Assembly: GCA_002162955.1 (NCBI GenBank)
Contig: MABD01000037.1
Coordinates: forward strand, 410,031-474,030
DNA: 64,000 bases
Origin: Gammaproteobacteria bacterium 45_16_T64
GTDB taxonomy: Bacteria; Pseudomonadota; Gammaproteobacteria; Pseudomonadales; Ketobacteraceae
Direction: 5' to 3'
A program made the translations under genes and the position numbers. This document shows positions 16,946 through 26,506 of the stretch, in pieces. Numbering within the stretch: position 1 is the first letter of the stretch; the number at the start of each line of letters is the position of its first letter. The notes under the pieces were generated by a model. It saw only the letters and a list, made by a program, of their open reading frames with translations, did not search any database and had not been told where the DNA came from.

Positions 16946-18334
16946 CTATCCCCGAATACGTCGAGCTCGGAAAGAACGGCCCTTCAGCTTCCCCCTGGAA
17001 ATCTTGGTTAGGGCTTCGTTGGCAACATCTCGGTGAACCGCCACATAAGCCCAATTATCAAATATTTGAATCTTCCCTACTTGCTTGCCTTCAATGCCGT
17101 CTTGCCCGGTCAATGCACCCAGAATATCGCCAGGTCGAACCTTTTGCTTTTTACCGCCATCTATCTGCAATGTTGCCATTGACGGCTCATACGCATCTTC
17201 ATACAGGTGTTTAGTATCCGGTAGCGGTTCAGGAGTAATTCGCTGCTTCATATAGTCTTCTAATCGAGTCACCTTCACATGCTCTTTATCACTGTACAAA
17301 GAACAGGCGATACCTTTACTTCCTGCACGTCCAGTTCTGCCAATCCGGTGTACATGAACCTCTGTCTCTCTCGCAATATGGTAGTTAATCACCGCATCTA
17401 ACGATTCGATATCCAACCCTCGTGCCGCCACATCAGTGGCCACTAACACTGTGGCACTCTTATTGGCGAAACGCACCAACGCTTGATCTCGCGCCCTTTG
17501 TTCCAAATCCCCATGAAGTGCCAATGCGGTAAAACCGTGATTACGTAACTCATCTGCTACTTCTTCGGTTTCACGCTTGGTATTACAGAACACCACTGCT
17601 GATTCAGGTTTATATTTCATGAGCAATAGGAATACGGCTTCGGGCCGCTGCTCATTACTCTCTACCTTAAAGAAATGCTGTTTGATACTGCTATCATCAT
17701 GGGTTGACTCAACCTTAACCATTTCTGGTTCCACCATCACCCGATCGGCGATGCTTTGGATCTTCTTTGGGAACGTCGCACTAAATAGCATGGTCTGGCG
17801 CTTTTTCGGCATAAATTCCATAATATCATCAAGGGCTTCCTGAAAACCCATGTCTAACATTCGATCAGCCTCATCCAACACAAACGTCGTTAAGTTATCC
17901 AGATTGAGGTAACCCTTGCGCAGATGTTCTTCCACTCGCCCTGGCGTACCCACTATAATATGTGCTCCATGCTCCAACGAGCCAATTTGAGGCCCAAACG
18001 GCATACCACCACACAGTGTGAGTACCTTGATATTATGGATCGCTCGGGCAATTCGACGAATTTCCTTAGCGACCTGGTCCGCCAGTTCCCGCGTAGGGCA
18101 AAGGACCAAGGTTTGTACACGGAACCGTTTTACATTAAGGCTTTCCAATAGACCGATGCCAAATGCAGCGGTTTTACCGGACCCTGTCTTGCCTTGAGCA
18201 ATGACATCCTTACCCGCTAATAGCAATGGTAAGCTCTGTGCCTGAATAGGGGTCATTTCGTGATACCCTAATGATGTAAGGTTTTCTAATAGTGCGGGCG
18301 TTAAATTTAGGGTCGAAAAGGCTGATTCGCTCAA
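16946..18334 (-). CDS. dbpA: ATP-dependent RNA helicase DbpA
   Basis: DEAD-box helicase with the DbpA C-terminal RNA-binding domain that targets 23S rRNA hairpin 92. Motifs: [62 protein letters not shown]; the C-terminal domain contains KVRPGDILGALTG and ends in a basic RGKLKGRSFRARRI. I use the TTG at 18334, which has AGGA eight bases upstream and gives the family N-terminus (SESAFSTLNL); another in-frame TTG at 18376 has no ribosome site. It acts in large-subunit assembly. Followed immediately by a Crp-like regulator. Confidence 0.92.
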   Translation of the reverse strand: MSESAFSTLNLTPALLENLTSLGYHEMTPIQAQSLPLLLAGKDVIAQGKTGSGKTAAFGIGLLESLNVKRFRVQTLVLCPTRELADQVAKEIRRIARAIHNIKVLTLCGGMPFGPQIGSLEHGAHIIVGTPGRVEEHLRKGYLNLDNLTTFVLDEADRMLDMGFQEALDDIMEFMPKKRQTMLFSATFPKKIQSIADRVMVEPEMVKVESTHDDSSIKQHFFKVESNEQRPEAVFLLLMKYKPESAVVFCNTKRETEEVADELRNHGFTALALHGDLEQRARDQALVRFANKSATVLVATDVAARGLDIESLDAVINYHIARETEVHVHRIGRTGRAGSKGIACSLYSDKEHVKVTRLEDYMKQRITPEPLPDTKHLYEDAYEPSMATLQIDGGKKQKVRPGDILGALTGQDGIEGKQVGKIQIFDNWAYVAVHRDVANEALTKISRGKLKGRSFRARRIRG

Positions 18335-18610
18335 CAGACTGGTCCTGTGAAATAATGAATTATGACAAGCGAGCAATAATAACAGATTATGACCCTGCCT
18401 TTATCGCTAGGTTGAAGGAAGTTGAGCAAAATTCGCCTGCATCTCATCAGATTATTGGCAAAATTCATGCTTTCCGTTATATTAAATCCAACATATCTTA
18501 GGAAGTAGCTAGTAGACCCATGACAATCTGTACCCTCAATTTTGCCCCTGATCCGCAGGCACCGCAGTTAGACTATTCCATCCGACGCTCAAGTAAGGTA
18601 TAAGAGCGCT

Positions 18611-19468
18611 ATGAAAATTCCAAAGCGCATATTGCCCCTAGTTGAAGACGGTTTAGTCGATGAAGTCCTCCGCCCACTTATGAGTGGAAAAGAGGCGTCT
18701 GTTTACGTAGTTCGCAGCGGATCGGATATTCGCTGCGCGAAAGTCTACAAAGAAGCCAATAAGCGTAGCTTTAAACAGGCCGTTCAGTACCAAGAAGGCC
18801 GTAAAGTCCGTAACAGTCGCCGACAACGGGCAATGGAAAAAGGCTCAAAATTTGGCCGTAAAGAGCAGGAAGACGCCTGGCACAACGCAGAAGTCGATGC
18901 CCTATACAAATTAGCCGATGCTGGCGTACGTGTTCCTCAGCCGTACGGCTGCTTTGACGGTGTCCTACTGATGGAACTGGTCACCGATGATGACGGCCAG
19001 GTCGCCCCCCGCCTCAATGACGTATCCATGTCAGCGGAGCAAGCGCGAGAAGACCACGCATTGGTAATGACCTATGTGATGCGTATGCTCTACGTCGGTT
19101 TGGTACATGGTGATCTCTCTGAATTTAATGTATTAGTGGACGATTACGGCCCAGTCATTATCGACCTACCTCAAGCGGTGGATGCCGCGGCAAACAATCA
19201 CGCACAGTGGATGTTTGAACGTGATGTTAATAATATGACCACGTATTACGGGCAGTACGCACCGGATTTGCTTGAAACACGGTACGCCAAAGAAATTTGG
19301 GCGCTGTATGAGGATGCAGCACTGCATCCAGATTTAGAGCTCACAGGCCAATTTGAGGATACCGACGAGGAGGCTGATGTCGATTCAGTCCTGCTTGAGA
19401 TCAAAGCCGCTATCGAAGAAGAGCGCGAGCGTATCGAGCGCATGCAGGATGCCGAAGAAACCAATTAG
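18611..19468 (+). CDS. RIO1-like serine/threonine protein kinase
   Basis: A 285-residue RIO-family kinase. The catalytic loop reads HGDLSEFNVL and the metal-binding loop IIDLPQAVD, both characteristic of RIO kinases; the N-terminal SGKEASVYVV is the ATP-binding loop. Bacterial members of this group, such as the Pseudomonas PA4780 type, are single-domain cytoplasmic kinases with unsettled targets. The last 40 residues are acidic and coiled-coil-like. It is divergent from dbpA, with about 275 bases between them, and its stop codon overlaps the end of a decayed YjbR-like gene on the other strand. Confidence 0.88.
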   Translation: MKIPKRILPLVEDGLVDEVLRPLMSGKEASVYVVRSGSDIRCAKVYKEANKRSFKQAVQYQEGRKVRNSRRQRAMEKGSKFGRKEQEDAWHNAEVDALYKLADAGVRVPQPYGCFDGVLLMELVTDDDGQVAPRLNDVSMSAEQAREDHALVMTYVMRMLYVGLVHGDLSEFNVLVDDYGPVIIDLPQAVDAAANNHAQWMFERDVNNMTTYYGQYAPDLLETRYAKEIWALYEDAALHPDLELTGQFEDTDEEADVDSVLLEIKAAIEEERERIERMQDAEETN

Positions 19469-19690
19469 GCGTCAATAAGCTTTTGAACCCGCTTTGGCAA
19501 ACGACTCAACGTGTATTGATAAGACCATCGAATAAGCTCAGTCAGATATCCCTCATCTACTGAGCTAACATTCACCACCGTGACCCAATAATAACGCCCC
19601 ATATAACGTGCCGGCTTGATACCCGGCTGTTTCGCGCTCTTCAACCATACTCATCGATCGACAAAACGCTTTCACTTCAGACACATTCAC
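19465..19690 (-). pseudogene. Remnant of a MmcQ/YjbR-family gene
   Basis: Two reading frames on the minus strand together encode the ends of a YjbR-type DNA-binding protein. The first (GTG at 19690) gives VNVSEVKAFCRSMSM, the typical N-terminus, but it then runs out of frame to an early stop. One frame over, the family C-terminus appears: AKQPGIKPARYMGRYYWVTV, continuing through an ELIRWSY block to a stop at 19465. The middle of the family (roughly 40-50 residues) is missing between these parts. So the gene has both an internal deletion and a frameshift. Its end overlaps the RIO kinase stop codon. Confidence 0.7.
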
Positions 19691-19740
19691 AGAACTGTTC
19701 CTTTTCAACTGTCCATACTAACCAGACCATGCTAACCGGA

Positions 19741-21099
19741 TTAGACAGCCCTAGCGGTAAAACGTACCTTAAAATTTTCGCTGACAAAAGGGACAGGCGT
19801 AAACTCCTTTTTCAGTTTGTCCAACGGAACCAATAGCTCCATATCCACATGGCGTAACATCACGATGGTATTTACTGTCAGTTGCAACTCCGCAAGTTTG
19901 TTAGCAACACAGGTATGTGGACCACGGCCAAAAGGCGCAAACGCGTGGCGGGTTTTATGCTCATTTCTTGGCTCCCGATAGCGTTCAATATCAAACACAT
20001 CAGGTTTAGCAAAATACTCTTCTTTAAAGTGATTCGCGACACCAAACACAAGCATCTCATCGCCTTTGTTAATTTTGTATCCTGAAAATACAAAATCTTT
20101 CGCCGCCGTTCGGCTTAATGCATACCCGGCAGGATGCAGCCGTAACGTTTCGTAAATTAGTCCTTTAACATCCTCCATCGCATCCATGGCTTCAAAACTT
20201 GGAAAACCCTCGGAATAGTTAGCATCAATTTCCCGAGTTATTCGTTGCTTTAGTTCTGGATTTTTTAGTAATTCATACAATACAAAAGACATCGTACCAC
20301 CGGCAGGGTCCACCCCCCCAACAAACGGCAGCATGGTGTGACCATGAACATCTCCATCGGTAAACCATTCAGGATGCTCGGCCCTACCCTCTTCCACTTT
20401 ATCCATATAGGTAACAAAATTGTCTTGCTGCTTGTCACGAGCCTTATTAGACGCAATCAGTTGTTTGGAGAATCGTTTGGTCTTGATATCAGCAAAGATA
20501 AACTTAGGGTTTAACAGAAGTATGCGTGGCCACTTACCCAACATATAAATTTTCAGGTAAGTATTTTGCGCTAACATAAAAGCTTCAGATTGCTCAGTGC
20601 TCACGGCTGTGCGCTGTAATACCATGCCAATTTGTTTACAAATAAGGTTTCGCAGAAAAGGACCAATAACAACGTCTTCTGATTGAATCGCCTTCATTGT
20701 TGATTCGATCGGTTCGATTAACAGCGGCAATCGATCTTTAAAGGCCGCCTTGGAAAAATAGGGTTTCAGTAGTTTTCGCTGATAACTATGAGCCTCTCCG
20801 TCCGAGCCAATAAGCAGGTGGGGGCAATCGGTTTTATCAACAAAATCCCCCCAGGTTTCTTGGGAAGAAAAATTATCGCGCCCTTCACTGGACATAAATC
20901 GGTTCGCTTCTACACCCGCGATTACCGTATATTTTTTATGAAGTGCGGACACATGAAAAATATCACCGTGACGTTCATGCTGAGTACGTAAGAAATTTAT
21001 CGGATCCCCCACCAAGTCCAACAGGTTGCCCAATAATGGCAGCCCTTTGGCCTTCGGTGGTTTGATAAGGTCCGTCTGTAATGTCTCCAAATTATCCAT
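19741..21099 (-). CDS. Cytochrome P450 monooxygenase
   Basis: A full-length P450 of about 450 residues. The haem-binding loop is FAPFGRGPHTCVAN, with the Cys ligand; the K-helix ETLRLHP and the PERF-region equivalent are present. The I-helix reads GGVDPAGGT, which lacks the common AGxET form and recalls the CYP51/CYP120 side of the family. There is no membrane anchor, so it is a soluble class needing separate redox partners; none is adjacent. I start it at the ATG at 21099 (MDNLETLQTD); in-frame starts at 21111 and 21114 add a few residues. The substrate is unknown; hydrophobic compounds such as sterols, fatty acids or terpenes are plausible given the rest of the window. Confidence 0.9.
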   Translation of the reverse strand: MDNLETLQTDLIKPPKAKGLPLLGNLLDLVGDPINFLRTQHERHGDIFHVSALHKKYTVIAGVEANRFMSSEGRDNFSSQETWGDFVDKTDCPHLLIGSDGEAHSYQRKLLKPYFSKAAFKDRLPLLIEPIESTMKAIQSEDVVIGPFLRNLICKQIGMVLQRTAVSTEQSEAFMLAQNTYLKIYMLGKWPRILLLNPKFIFADIKTKRFSKQLIASNKARDKQQDNFVTYMDKVEEGRAEHPEWFTDGDVHGHTMLPFVGGVDPAGGTMSFVLYELLKNPELKQRITREIDANYSEGFPSFEAMDAMEDVKGLIYETLRLHPAGYALSRTAAKDFVFSGYKINKGDEMLVFGVANHFKEEYFAKPDVFDIERYREPRNEHKTRHAFAPFGRGPHTCVANKLAELQLTVNTIVMLRHVDMELLVPLDKLKKEFTPVPFVSENFKVRFTARAV

Positions 21100-21176
21100 C
21101 GCCAGCACCATCAAAAATAAGTTAACACGTGTAAATATAACTAATCTTCGAATCTAGCACGATTAAAAATCGGAAT

Positions 21177-22109
21177 CTATCTCTGGTAGCGAGAAAATAA
21201 ATCCCATATCTGCCCGCTAAGCTTAACGTTATCGTTGTTTATATAGGTTAAGTGGCCACCGAGGAACTGCCCTTCACCGTCAATGGTACAAAATCCAACG
21301 TTTACCCCACCAGCGCACTCGGTACGCATTTCGCAGAATGACTTACCTTTTTCCAGATAAATTGCGGAATCATCCACACAACCATTGAGATCAGACCAGG
21401 CGTCATAAGATGCAGGAGCAGACAACCCAGCGTTAGGCAAACCATCATGATTACCATCGAAGCGCACCAAAATGTCCGTCGGCGCATGAAAGGATATCAT
21501 TGGGATGGGCATATCTAATACACAGTCCTCCGCCGCCATCGGCAACTGAAAGGCAACACTGGATACTGCAGCAAAAATACTGGAAGCCTCACACGCGACG
21601 ACTTGTGCCATCGCCCCGCCATTGGAAATACCCATCACATACACTCTAGAACTATCGATATTCACTGCGAGTTGTATTTCTTCAACAAGGGCCAATAGAA
21701 AACCGACATCATCAATATCACCTGGTTCCAGCTGGTCTGAGGAAACACTATTCCACGCATTCTCAATGCCTTGCGGCCAAACCACAATAACACCTTCGTC
21801 TTGCGCAACTTTATCCATACCCGATACTAATCGCTCTCCTGATAACCCAAATGCCACAGGAGATCCAAAACCATGAAGATCCAGTACTAACGGCATCGCG
21901 TCACCGGTATAGGTCTTCGGCACTCGCATTTGATAATAGCGATTATATTCTCCAACGATTAAGCCACATTGATGTAGCCCTGGCTCAAGAGGGCCAGTAC
22001 ATGCAGGGCGATCATCACCATCCAATGCGCCACACCCCACTAACAGCCCCCCTATGCTTATTACGATAAGTCTTTGAATTAATAGCGATATTACCCGAAC
22101 TCCCTTCAT
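21177..22109 (-). CDS. Lipoprotein esterase, PHB depolymerase/feruloyl esterase type
   Basis: A 310-residue secreted alpha/beta hydrolase of the LpqC/PHB-depolymerase group. The signal peptide ends in a lipobox (LLVGC), so it is probably a lipoprotein. The catalytic Ser lies in GISNGG; an oxyanion region LDLHGFGSP precedes it, an Asp follows in PTDILVRFDG, and the His is near GGHLT. Several Cys pairs could form disulfides. Such enzymes cut polyhydroxyalkanoates or aryl esters outside the cell. A divergent AraC-type regulator starts 191 bases away and may control it. Confidence 0.85.
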   Translation of the reverse strand: MKGVRVISLLIQRLIVISIGGLLVGCGALDGDDRPACTGPLEPGLHQCGLIVGEYNRYYQMRVPKTYTGDAMPLVLDLHGFGSPVAFGLSGERLVSGMDKVAQDEGVIVVWPQGIENAWNSVSSDQLEPGDIDDVGFLLALVEEIQLAVNIDSSRVYVMGISNGGAMAQVVACEASSIFAAVSSVAFQLPMAAEDCVLDMPIPMISFHAPTDILVRFDGNHDGLPNAGLSAPASYDAWSDLNGCVDDSAIYLEKGKSFCEMRTECAGGVNVGFCTIDGEGQFLGGHLTYINNDNVKLSGQIWDLFSRYQR

Positions 22110-22300
22110 TTTCTTCCCCTATATTTTCAGCGTCGAAACCACACCAAGCAGATGACGGCTTACTTGCCTACAGAAACGCTGTTGAGTTTATTTTTATTTT
22201 GCGGTAATTTTTATCGTACTAATAACAACAAAAAAACATAGGTCAGCTCCGGCCAAAGCAGCAATCCAAGCTGGCCAGAGCGTGATACTAGGATAAAAGC

Positions 22301-23338
22301 ATGGGACAAATACAAGAGACTCACCCGCAACATAATGCGGCTCTCTCCACGGATTACGTCAACATTTTTGTCCAATTTGTTGCAGAGAAAGGCATTCTAG
22401 CCAAAGACATTTTAGTAAACACCGGCATCGACCCACTTTCCATTAATCACGCCCCCTATGTAAATTCTCGCCAACTAAACCAACTACTCTCCAATGCATC
22501 TGATCAACTTAATGACCTTAATTGGGGGTTAGAATTTGGTAAACGATTACACGTTGGCGCTCATGGATTATTGGGGCACGTATCCACGAGCGCAGCGAAT
22601 TCCCTGCAGAGCTTACAAACCTACCAAAAATTCCTACAAATTAGGAATCAATTAGTCTCCATAGATTATGAATTGACGCCAAACTCTGTGATTATCATTT
22701 TTGAGGTTAATACCGAGACCTCCTTTCAAACCCGGCCGATTATTGATGGATGTGTGAGTGGGTTAATCACTGTAATGAAAACAAAACTAGCATTAAAATT
22801 ATCGGATATAAATATCCAACTGAGCTATACAAAACCCAAAGACATCGAGCTGCTTAACGCAACACTGGGCAACAACATGACTTTTAGCAATGTACGAAAC
22901 AGCGTAGAGATTCCCCTCGCCGCTTTAATGCAACACAACGCCTCCGCCAACAGCGGCGTGTTTCAATTAGTTCAACAACAAAGCGAAGCTGCTCTATCTG
23001 ACCTCAAACAACAACATGATTTACCAAATACCATTAATCGCTACCTATCTGAAAATCCCGAAATGCTAATATCTCAAGAGTCGATGGCCAAGAAACTCAA
23101 CATGACATCGAGGACGCTGCGCCGACACTTGCAGCAAGCAGGGTTTAACTATCAAGAAATTCAAAATTCAGTAAAAAAGAATGTGGCGATTCGGTATTTA
23201 CAAAATACCAGCTGGTCCATCCAGGAGATATCTGAACGGCTGGGCTACAGCGAAGAGGTCAATTTTTCTCGGGCATTTAAACGATGGGTAGGAATGACCC
23301 CATCGTTATTTCGGAAGCAAAGCGTAAGCGGCATTTAG
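22301..23338 (+). CDS. AraC-family transcription regulator
   Basis: A 345-residue regulator of the OruR/ArgR-like AraC group: an N-terminal Arabinose_bd-type ligand domain (residues 20-210) and a C-terminal double helix-turn-helix (residues 240-340) with MAKKLNMTSRTLRRHLQQ and the second-helix signature EISERLGYSEEVNFSRAFKRW. It is divergent from the esterase lipoprotein gene, the usual position for a local activator. It converges on the acetate kinase fusion gene with one base between their ends. The inducer is unknown. Confidence 0.92.
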   Translation: MGQIQETHPQHNAALSTDYVNIFVQFVAEKGILAKDILVNTGIDPLSINHAPYVNSRQLNQLLSNASDQLNDLNWGLEFGKRLHVGAHGLLGHVSTSAANSLQSLQTYQKFLQIRNQLVSIDYELTPNSVIIIFEVNTETSFQTRPIIDGCVSGLITVMKTKLALKLSDINIQLSYTKPKDIELLNATLGNNMTFSNVRNSVEIPLAALMQHNASANSGVFQLVQQQSEAALSDLKQQHDLPNTINRYLSENPEMLISQESMAKKLNMTSRTLRRHLQQAGFNYQEIQNSVKKNVAIRYLQNTSWSIQEISERLGYSEEVNFSRAFKRWVGMTPSLFRKQSVSGI

Positions 23339-23339
23339 G

Positions 23340-25106
23340 TTACTCGCATCGTGTCTGCTTTATGCGCAAGCACGCCGTTGCATCATTCACCCCCACATAC
23401 ACAAGGTCACCGCCAGCACCGCGACTGAGTTCAGCGGCATTACCTTCGTCGGTATCGATATGCATCTCCAAGCGATAGCCAGGGTTAACACGTACCAACA
23501 CATCGCCAAATATCAAATCCCGCGGACCACCCGTAATGGCAACTTCCACTTCATCCTTATCCTTAACCCCAAATGCATTTGCGTCATCAGGGTGCATATG
23601 GATATGACGGCGCGCACAGATAAGCCCTTCGGTTAATTGCACCTGACCGCAGGGCCCTTTAATCACGATGGGGGCAGAGTCTTCCACTTGACCGGAGTTA
23701 CGCACGGGAGCATCCACCCCCAAAAAGTATTCGTCGGTACGTGAAATTTCCACTTGGTTTTTGGAACGCAATGGTCCCAATAAGCGAACACCATCAATAC
23801 GATTTCGCGGACCAATAAGATTCACTTTTTCCTCGCAGGCATACTGACCCGGTTGCGACAGGTCTTTGTAGTAGGTAGGCTCTGCACCCTCACCGAATAA
23901 TATCGCAAACGTCTTCTTATCCAAGTGCAAATGTCTGGCACTGACAGCGATAGGAATGGATTTTGTGGTTTCAACCGCAACCAATTTTTTCGCCACTTCT
24001 GCAGTTTGCTTAGCAATCATTAATTCTTCATTGGTCTTAACAGCTAACACCTGCACTCTGGAAGCATCACTGCTAATCCTTGCGACAGGCACCTCCGCAG
24101 ATAGACACGTATCGTGATTACGATCTTCATCGAACAATAACCCAAGAAAACCTAAACGTTGCAATATTCTTCGGCGCATTGCCGCGCTGTTTTCACCAAT
24201 ACCCCCAGTGATTACCACTGCATCAACTCCGCCCATGACCGCAGCATAAGCACCAATATACTTTCGTATTCTATGCACAAAGACATTGATGCCCATTCGC
24301 GCCCGGTCATTGCCTTCACCCGCCTGGGTTTCAATATCTCGCAAATCATTACTAATACCGGTCAGACCTTTTAAGCCACTGTCTTTATTCAGCAAGGCAT
24401 CCAAACGTTCACTGTCGTAGCCGTCTTGTCGTAATAAATGCAATAACACACCAGCGTCCACATCCCCGGCTCGAGTGCCCATCACCAAACCTTCTAGTGG
24501 TGTCATTCCCATACTAGTATCTGTCGAGTGGCCCAGCTCAATCGCACAGGCGCTGGCACCATTACCCAAATGCAGGGACACGATACGTAATTCATTCAAC
24601 GGACGCTGTAGAAATTCCGCCGCTCGATTCGCCACATACTGATGTGAGGTACCATGAAATCCATAACGACGTATACGGTGCGCCTGTGCAACCTCATGGT
24701 CTAATCCATAGGTATAGGCCCGCCTTGGCATACGCGCATGGAATGCGGTATCAAATACCGCTACCTGGGGCACATCCGGCAAGGCCTCAGTTACGGCGTT
24801 AATGCCGGCAAGATTATGGGGGTTATGCAGCGGTGCTAACGGTATCCACTCTTCAATAGCTTGGATAACCGTATCATCAATCAAGGTAGCATCATGAAAG
24901 CTATCGCCACCATGCACAACGCGATGGCCAACAGCAGCAATATCAAAAGCGTTGGCTTCTTCTAGCACAATAGCGATGGCACTTTTATGGCCGCTCCCTG
25001 CTGCCAATTCCTCTTTGACCCCCGCCATTAGTACCTCGCCCGAGGCAGGATCTATCAACTGATATTTCACACTTGAGGAACCGCTATTTAACACCAATAT
25101 ATTCAT
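23340..25106 (-). CDS. Acetate kinase fused to PduL-type phosphotransacylase
   Basis: A 588-residue two-domain enzyme. Residues 1-370 are acetate/propionate kinase: LNSGSSSVK, GHRVVHGG, FDTAFH, FHGTSH, GTRAGDVDAG and GGIGENS are all present. Residues 384-575 are a PduL-type phosphate acyltransferase with both metal-site blocks (SARHLHL and ARRHIHM) and LEMHIDTDEGNAAE. The first domain would make acetyl phosphate plus ADP from acetate plus ATP; the second moves the acyl group between phosphate and CoA. One chain would thus run the whole acyl-CoA to carboxylate plus ATP route. No encapsulation peptide or microcompartment gene is seen nearby. The kinase domain is somewhat shorter than usual (about 400). 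Confidence 0.92.
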   Translation of the reverse strand: MNILVLNSGSSSVKYQLIDPASGEVLMAGVKEELAAGSGHKSAIAIVLEEANAFDIAAVGHRVVHGGDSFHDATLIDDTVIQAIEEWIPLAPLHNPHNLAGINAVTEALPDVPQVAVFDTAFHARMPRRAYTYGLDHEVAQAHRIRRYGFHGTSHQYVANRAAEFLQRPLNELRIVSLHLGNGASACAIELGHSTDTSMGMTPLEGLVMGTRAGDVDAGVLLHLLRQDGYDSERLDALLNKDSGLKGLTGISNDLRDIETQAGEGNDRARMGINVFVHRIRKYIGAYAAVMGGVDAVVITGGIGENSAAMRRRILQRLGFLGLLFDEDRNHDTCLSAEVPVARISSDASRVQVLAVKTNEELMIAKQTAEVAKKLVAVETTKSIPIAVSARHLHLDKKTFAILFGEGAEPTYYKDLSQPGQYACEEKVNLIGPRNRIDGVRLLGPLRSKNQVEISRTDEYFLGVDAPVRNSGQVEDSAPIVIKGPCGQVQLTEGLICARRHIHMHPDDANAFGVKDKDEVEVAITGGPRDLIFGDVLVRVNPGYRLEMHIDTDEGNAAELSRGAGGDLVYVGVNDATACLRIKQTRCE

Positions 25107-25228
25107 GAACTTCCCTATCTTCCTACGGAACTGTTTATCCGATTACCTATTTACTGATGGCTGCTTTGCCAATCTGCTACCCGCGATAGTATCATCAACC
25201 CACACATAAAGATTCTATGGATACTTTG

Positions 25229-26506
25229 ATGAAACGCCGACATTTTATCGTGAGTGCTTCTGCGGTTGGGGTAGCGACTGCACTGGGGCTTCGCCCCTCA
25301 GACAACGGTGCCCCTTATAATGCGTACTTTAGCGCACTCAATAAAGAATTTTCCCGGCATGGGCCCCATCGCCCAGCCATCATTGTTGACCTGGATCGTC
25401 TCGATCAGAATATTAATACGCTAATCTCACTGATTCGCCCCAGTGTGGGTTATCGTATCGTCGCGAAATCCTTGCCGAGCCCTTCGTTATTGCGCTATAT
25501 CATGGATACCGCAAAGACTCATAAACTTATGCTGTTTCACCTGCCTTTTATCCAGCATGTTGCCCAGGAGTTCCCCCATAGCGACATTCTCTTGGGTAAA
25601 CCGATGCCAGTGGCGGCAGTGGAACAGTTTTATATTCAGCACACACAGGTCACCTCAACATTTAAGCCCGCAATACAACTGCAATGGCTTGTCGACAACA
25701 CCGAACGATTACAGCAATATCTATCCTTAGCGCAACAACGCCAGATCACGCTACGCATCAATATCGAAATCGACGTGGGCTTGCACCGCGGCGGCATTCA
25801 AAAGCCTGATCAACTGAAACAAATGCTGGCGCTTACCCTAGCCCACCCACAACATCTTACCTTTAGCGGTTTGATGGGATACGACCCCCATGTGGTTAAA
25901 ATCCCTTCTATCCTGGACAGTGAGGCCGATGCTTTTAGGCAATCCCAAGCTATCTACCAACGTTTCATCGATGTCATCGTCAATGACTTTCCACAGATAG
26001 ATCTGTCTTCATTGTGTTTAAATGGGGCCGGCAGCCCTACCGTTGCGCTACATCAACAGGGAAGTGTAGTAAACGAGGTTTCCGCAGGCTCCTGCTTAGT
26101 CAAACCCTCCGATTTTGATATTCCCTCTTTAGAAGGCTTTGTACCTGCATCCTATATCGCAACCCCGGTCCTTAAACAATCCCCAGGCATTAGGGTTCCA
26201 TCGGTAGAATCGTTATCTCCCCTACTGAGTTGGTGGGATATAAATCAACAACAGACGTTTTTTATTTATGGCGGTGAATGGATGGCCCATTATGAGTCGC
26301 CCGCAGGCTTACAAAAAAACACTCTCTACGGGAAAAGCACCAATCAACAGATGGTGAATGGTTCCAATGCGGTGTCACTTCATGTCGATGACCACGTGTT
26401 CCTACGCCCTACACAAAGTGAGGCTGTGTTCTTACAGTTTGGTGATATCGTTACGCTCAGACAAGGTAGCATTCAAGATCACTGGTCGATTCTAGGCAAC
26501 GACTAG
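25229..26506 (+). CDS. Exported PLP enzyme with alanine-racemase fold (D-threonine aldolase/DSD1-like)
   Basis: A fold-type III PLP protein related to D-threonine aldolase and D-serine dehydratase. The likely PLP Lys is in [14 protein letters not shown] after an N-terminal barrel strand ([13 protein letters not shown]); [12 protein letters not shown] and SAGSC/VKPSDFD are family blocks. The N-terminus [21 protein letters not shown] is a twin-arginine-type signal, so the folded enzyme is probably sent to the periplasm. I start it at 25229; an ATG four codons upstream is also in frame. The last bases overlap the stop codon of the chemoreceptor gene on the other strand. Substrate unknown; it is divergent from the acetate kinase fusion gene. 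Confidence 0.8.
   Translation: MKRRHFIVSASAVGVATALGLRPSDNGAPYNAYFSALNKEFSRHGPHRPAIIVDLDRLDQNINTLISLIRPSVGYRIVAKSLPSPSLLRYIMDTAKTHKLMLFHLPFIQHVAQEFPHSDILLGKPMPVAAVEQFYIQHTQVTSTFKPAIQLQWLVDNTERLQQYLSLAQQRQITLRINIEIDVGLHRGGIQKPDQLKQMLALTLAHPQHLTFSGLMGYDPHVVKIPSILDSEADAFRQSQAIYQRFIDVIVNDFPQIDLSSLCLNGAGSPTVALHQQGSVVNEVSAGSCLVKPSDFDIPSLEGFVPASYIATPVLKQSPGIRVPSVESLSPLLSWWDINQQQTFFIYGGEWMAHYESPAGLQKNTLYGKSTNQQMVNGSNAVSLHVDDHVFLRPTQSEAVFLQFGDIVTLRQGSIQDHWSILGND

Noticed and set aside
18292-18501. A 69-codon plus-strand frame between dbpA and the RIO kinase
   Set aside because: It overlaps the dbpA start and has no ribosome site or recognisable family; it probably only covers the divergent promoter region.
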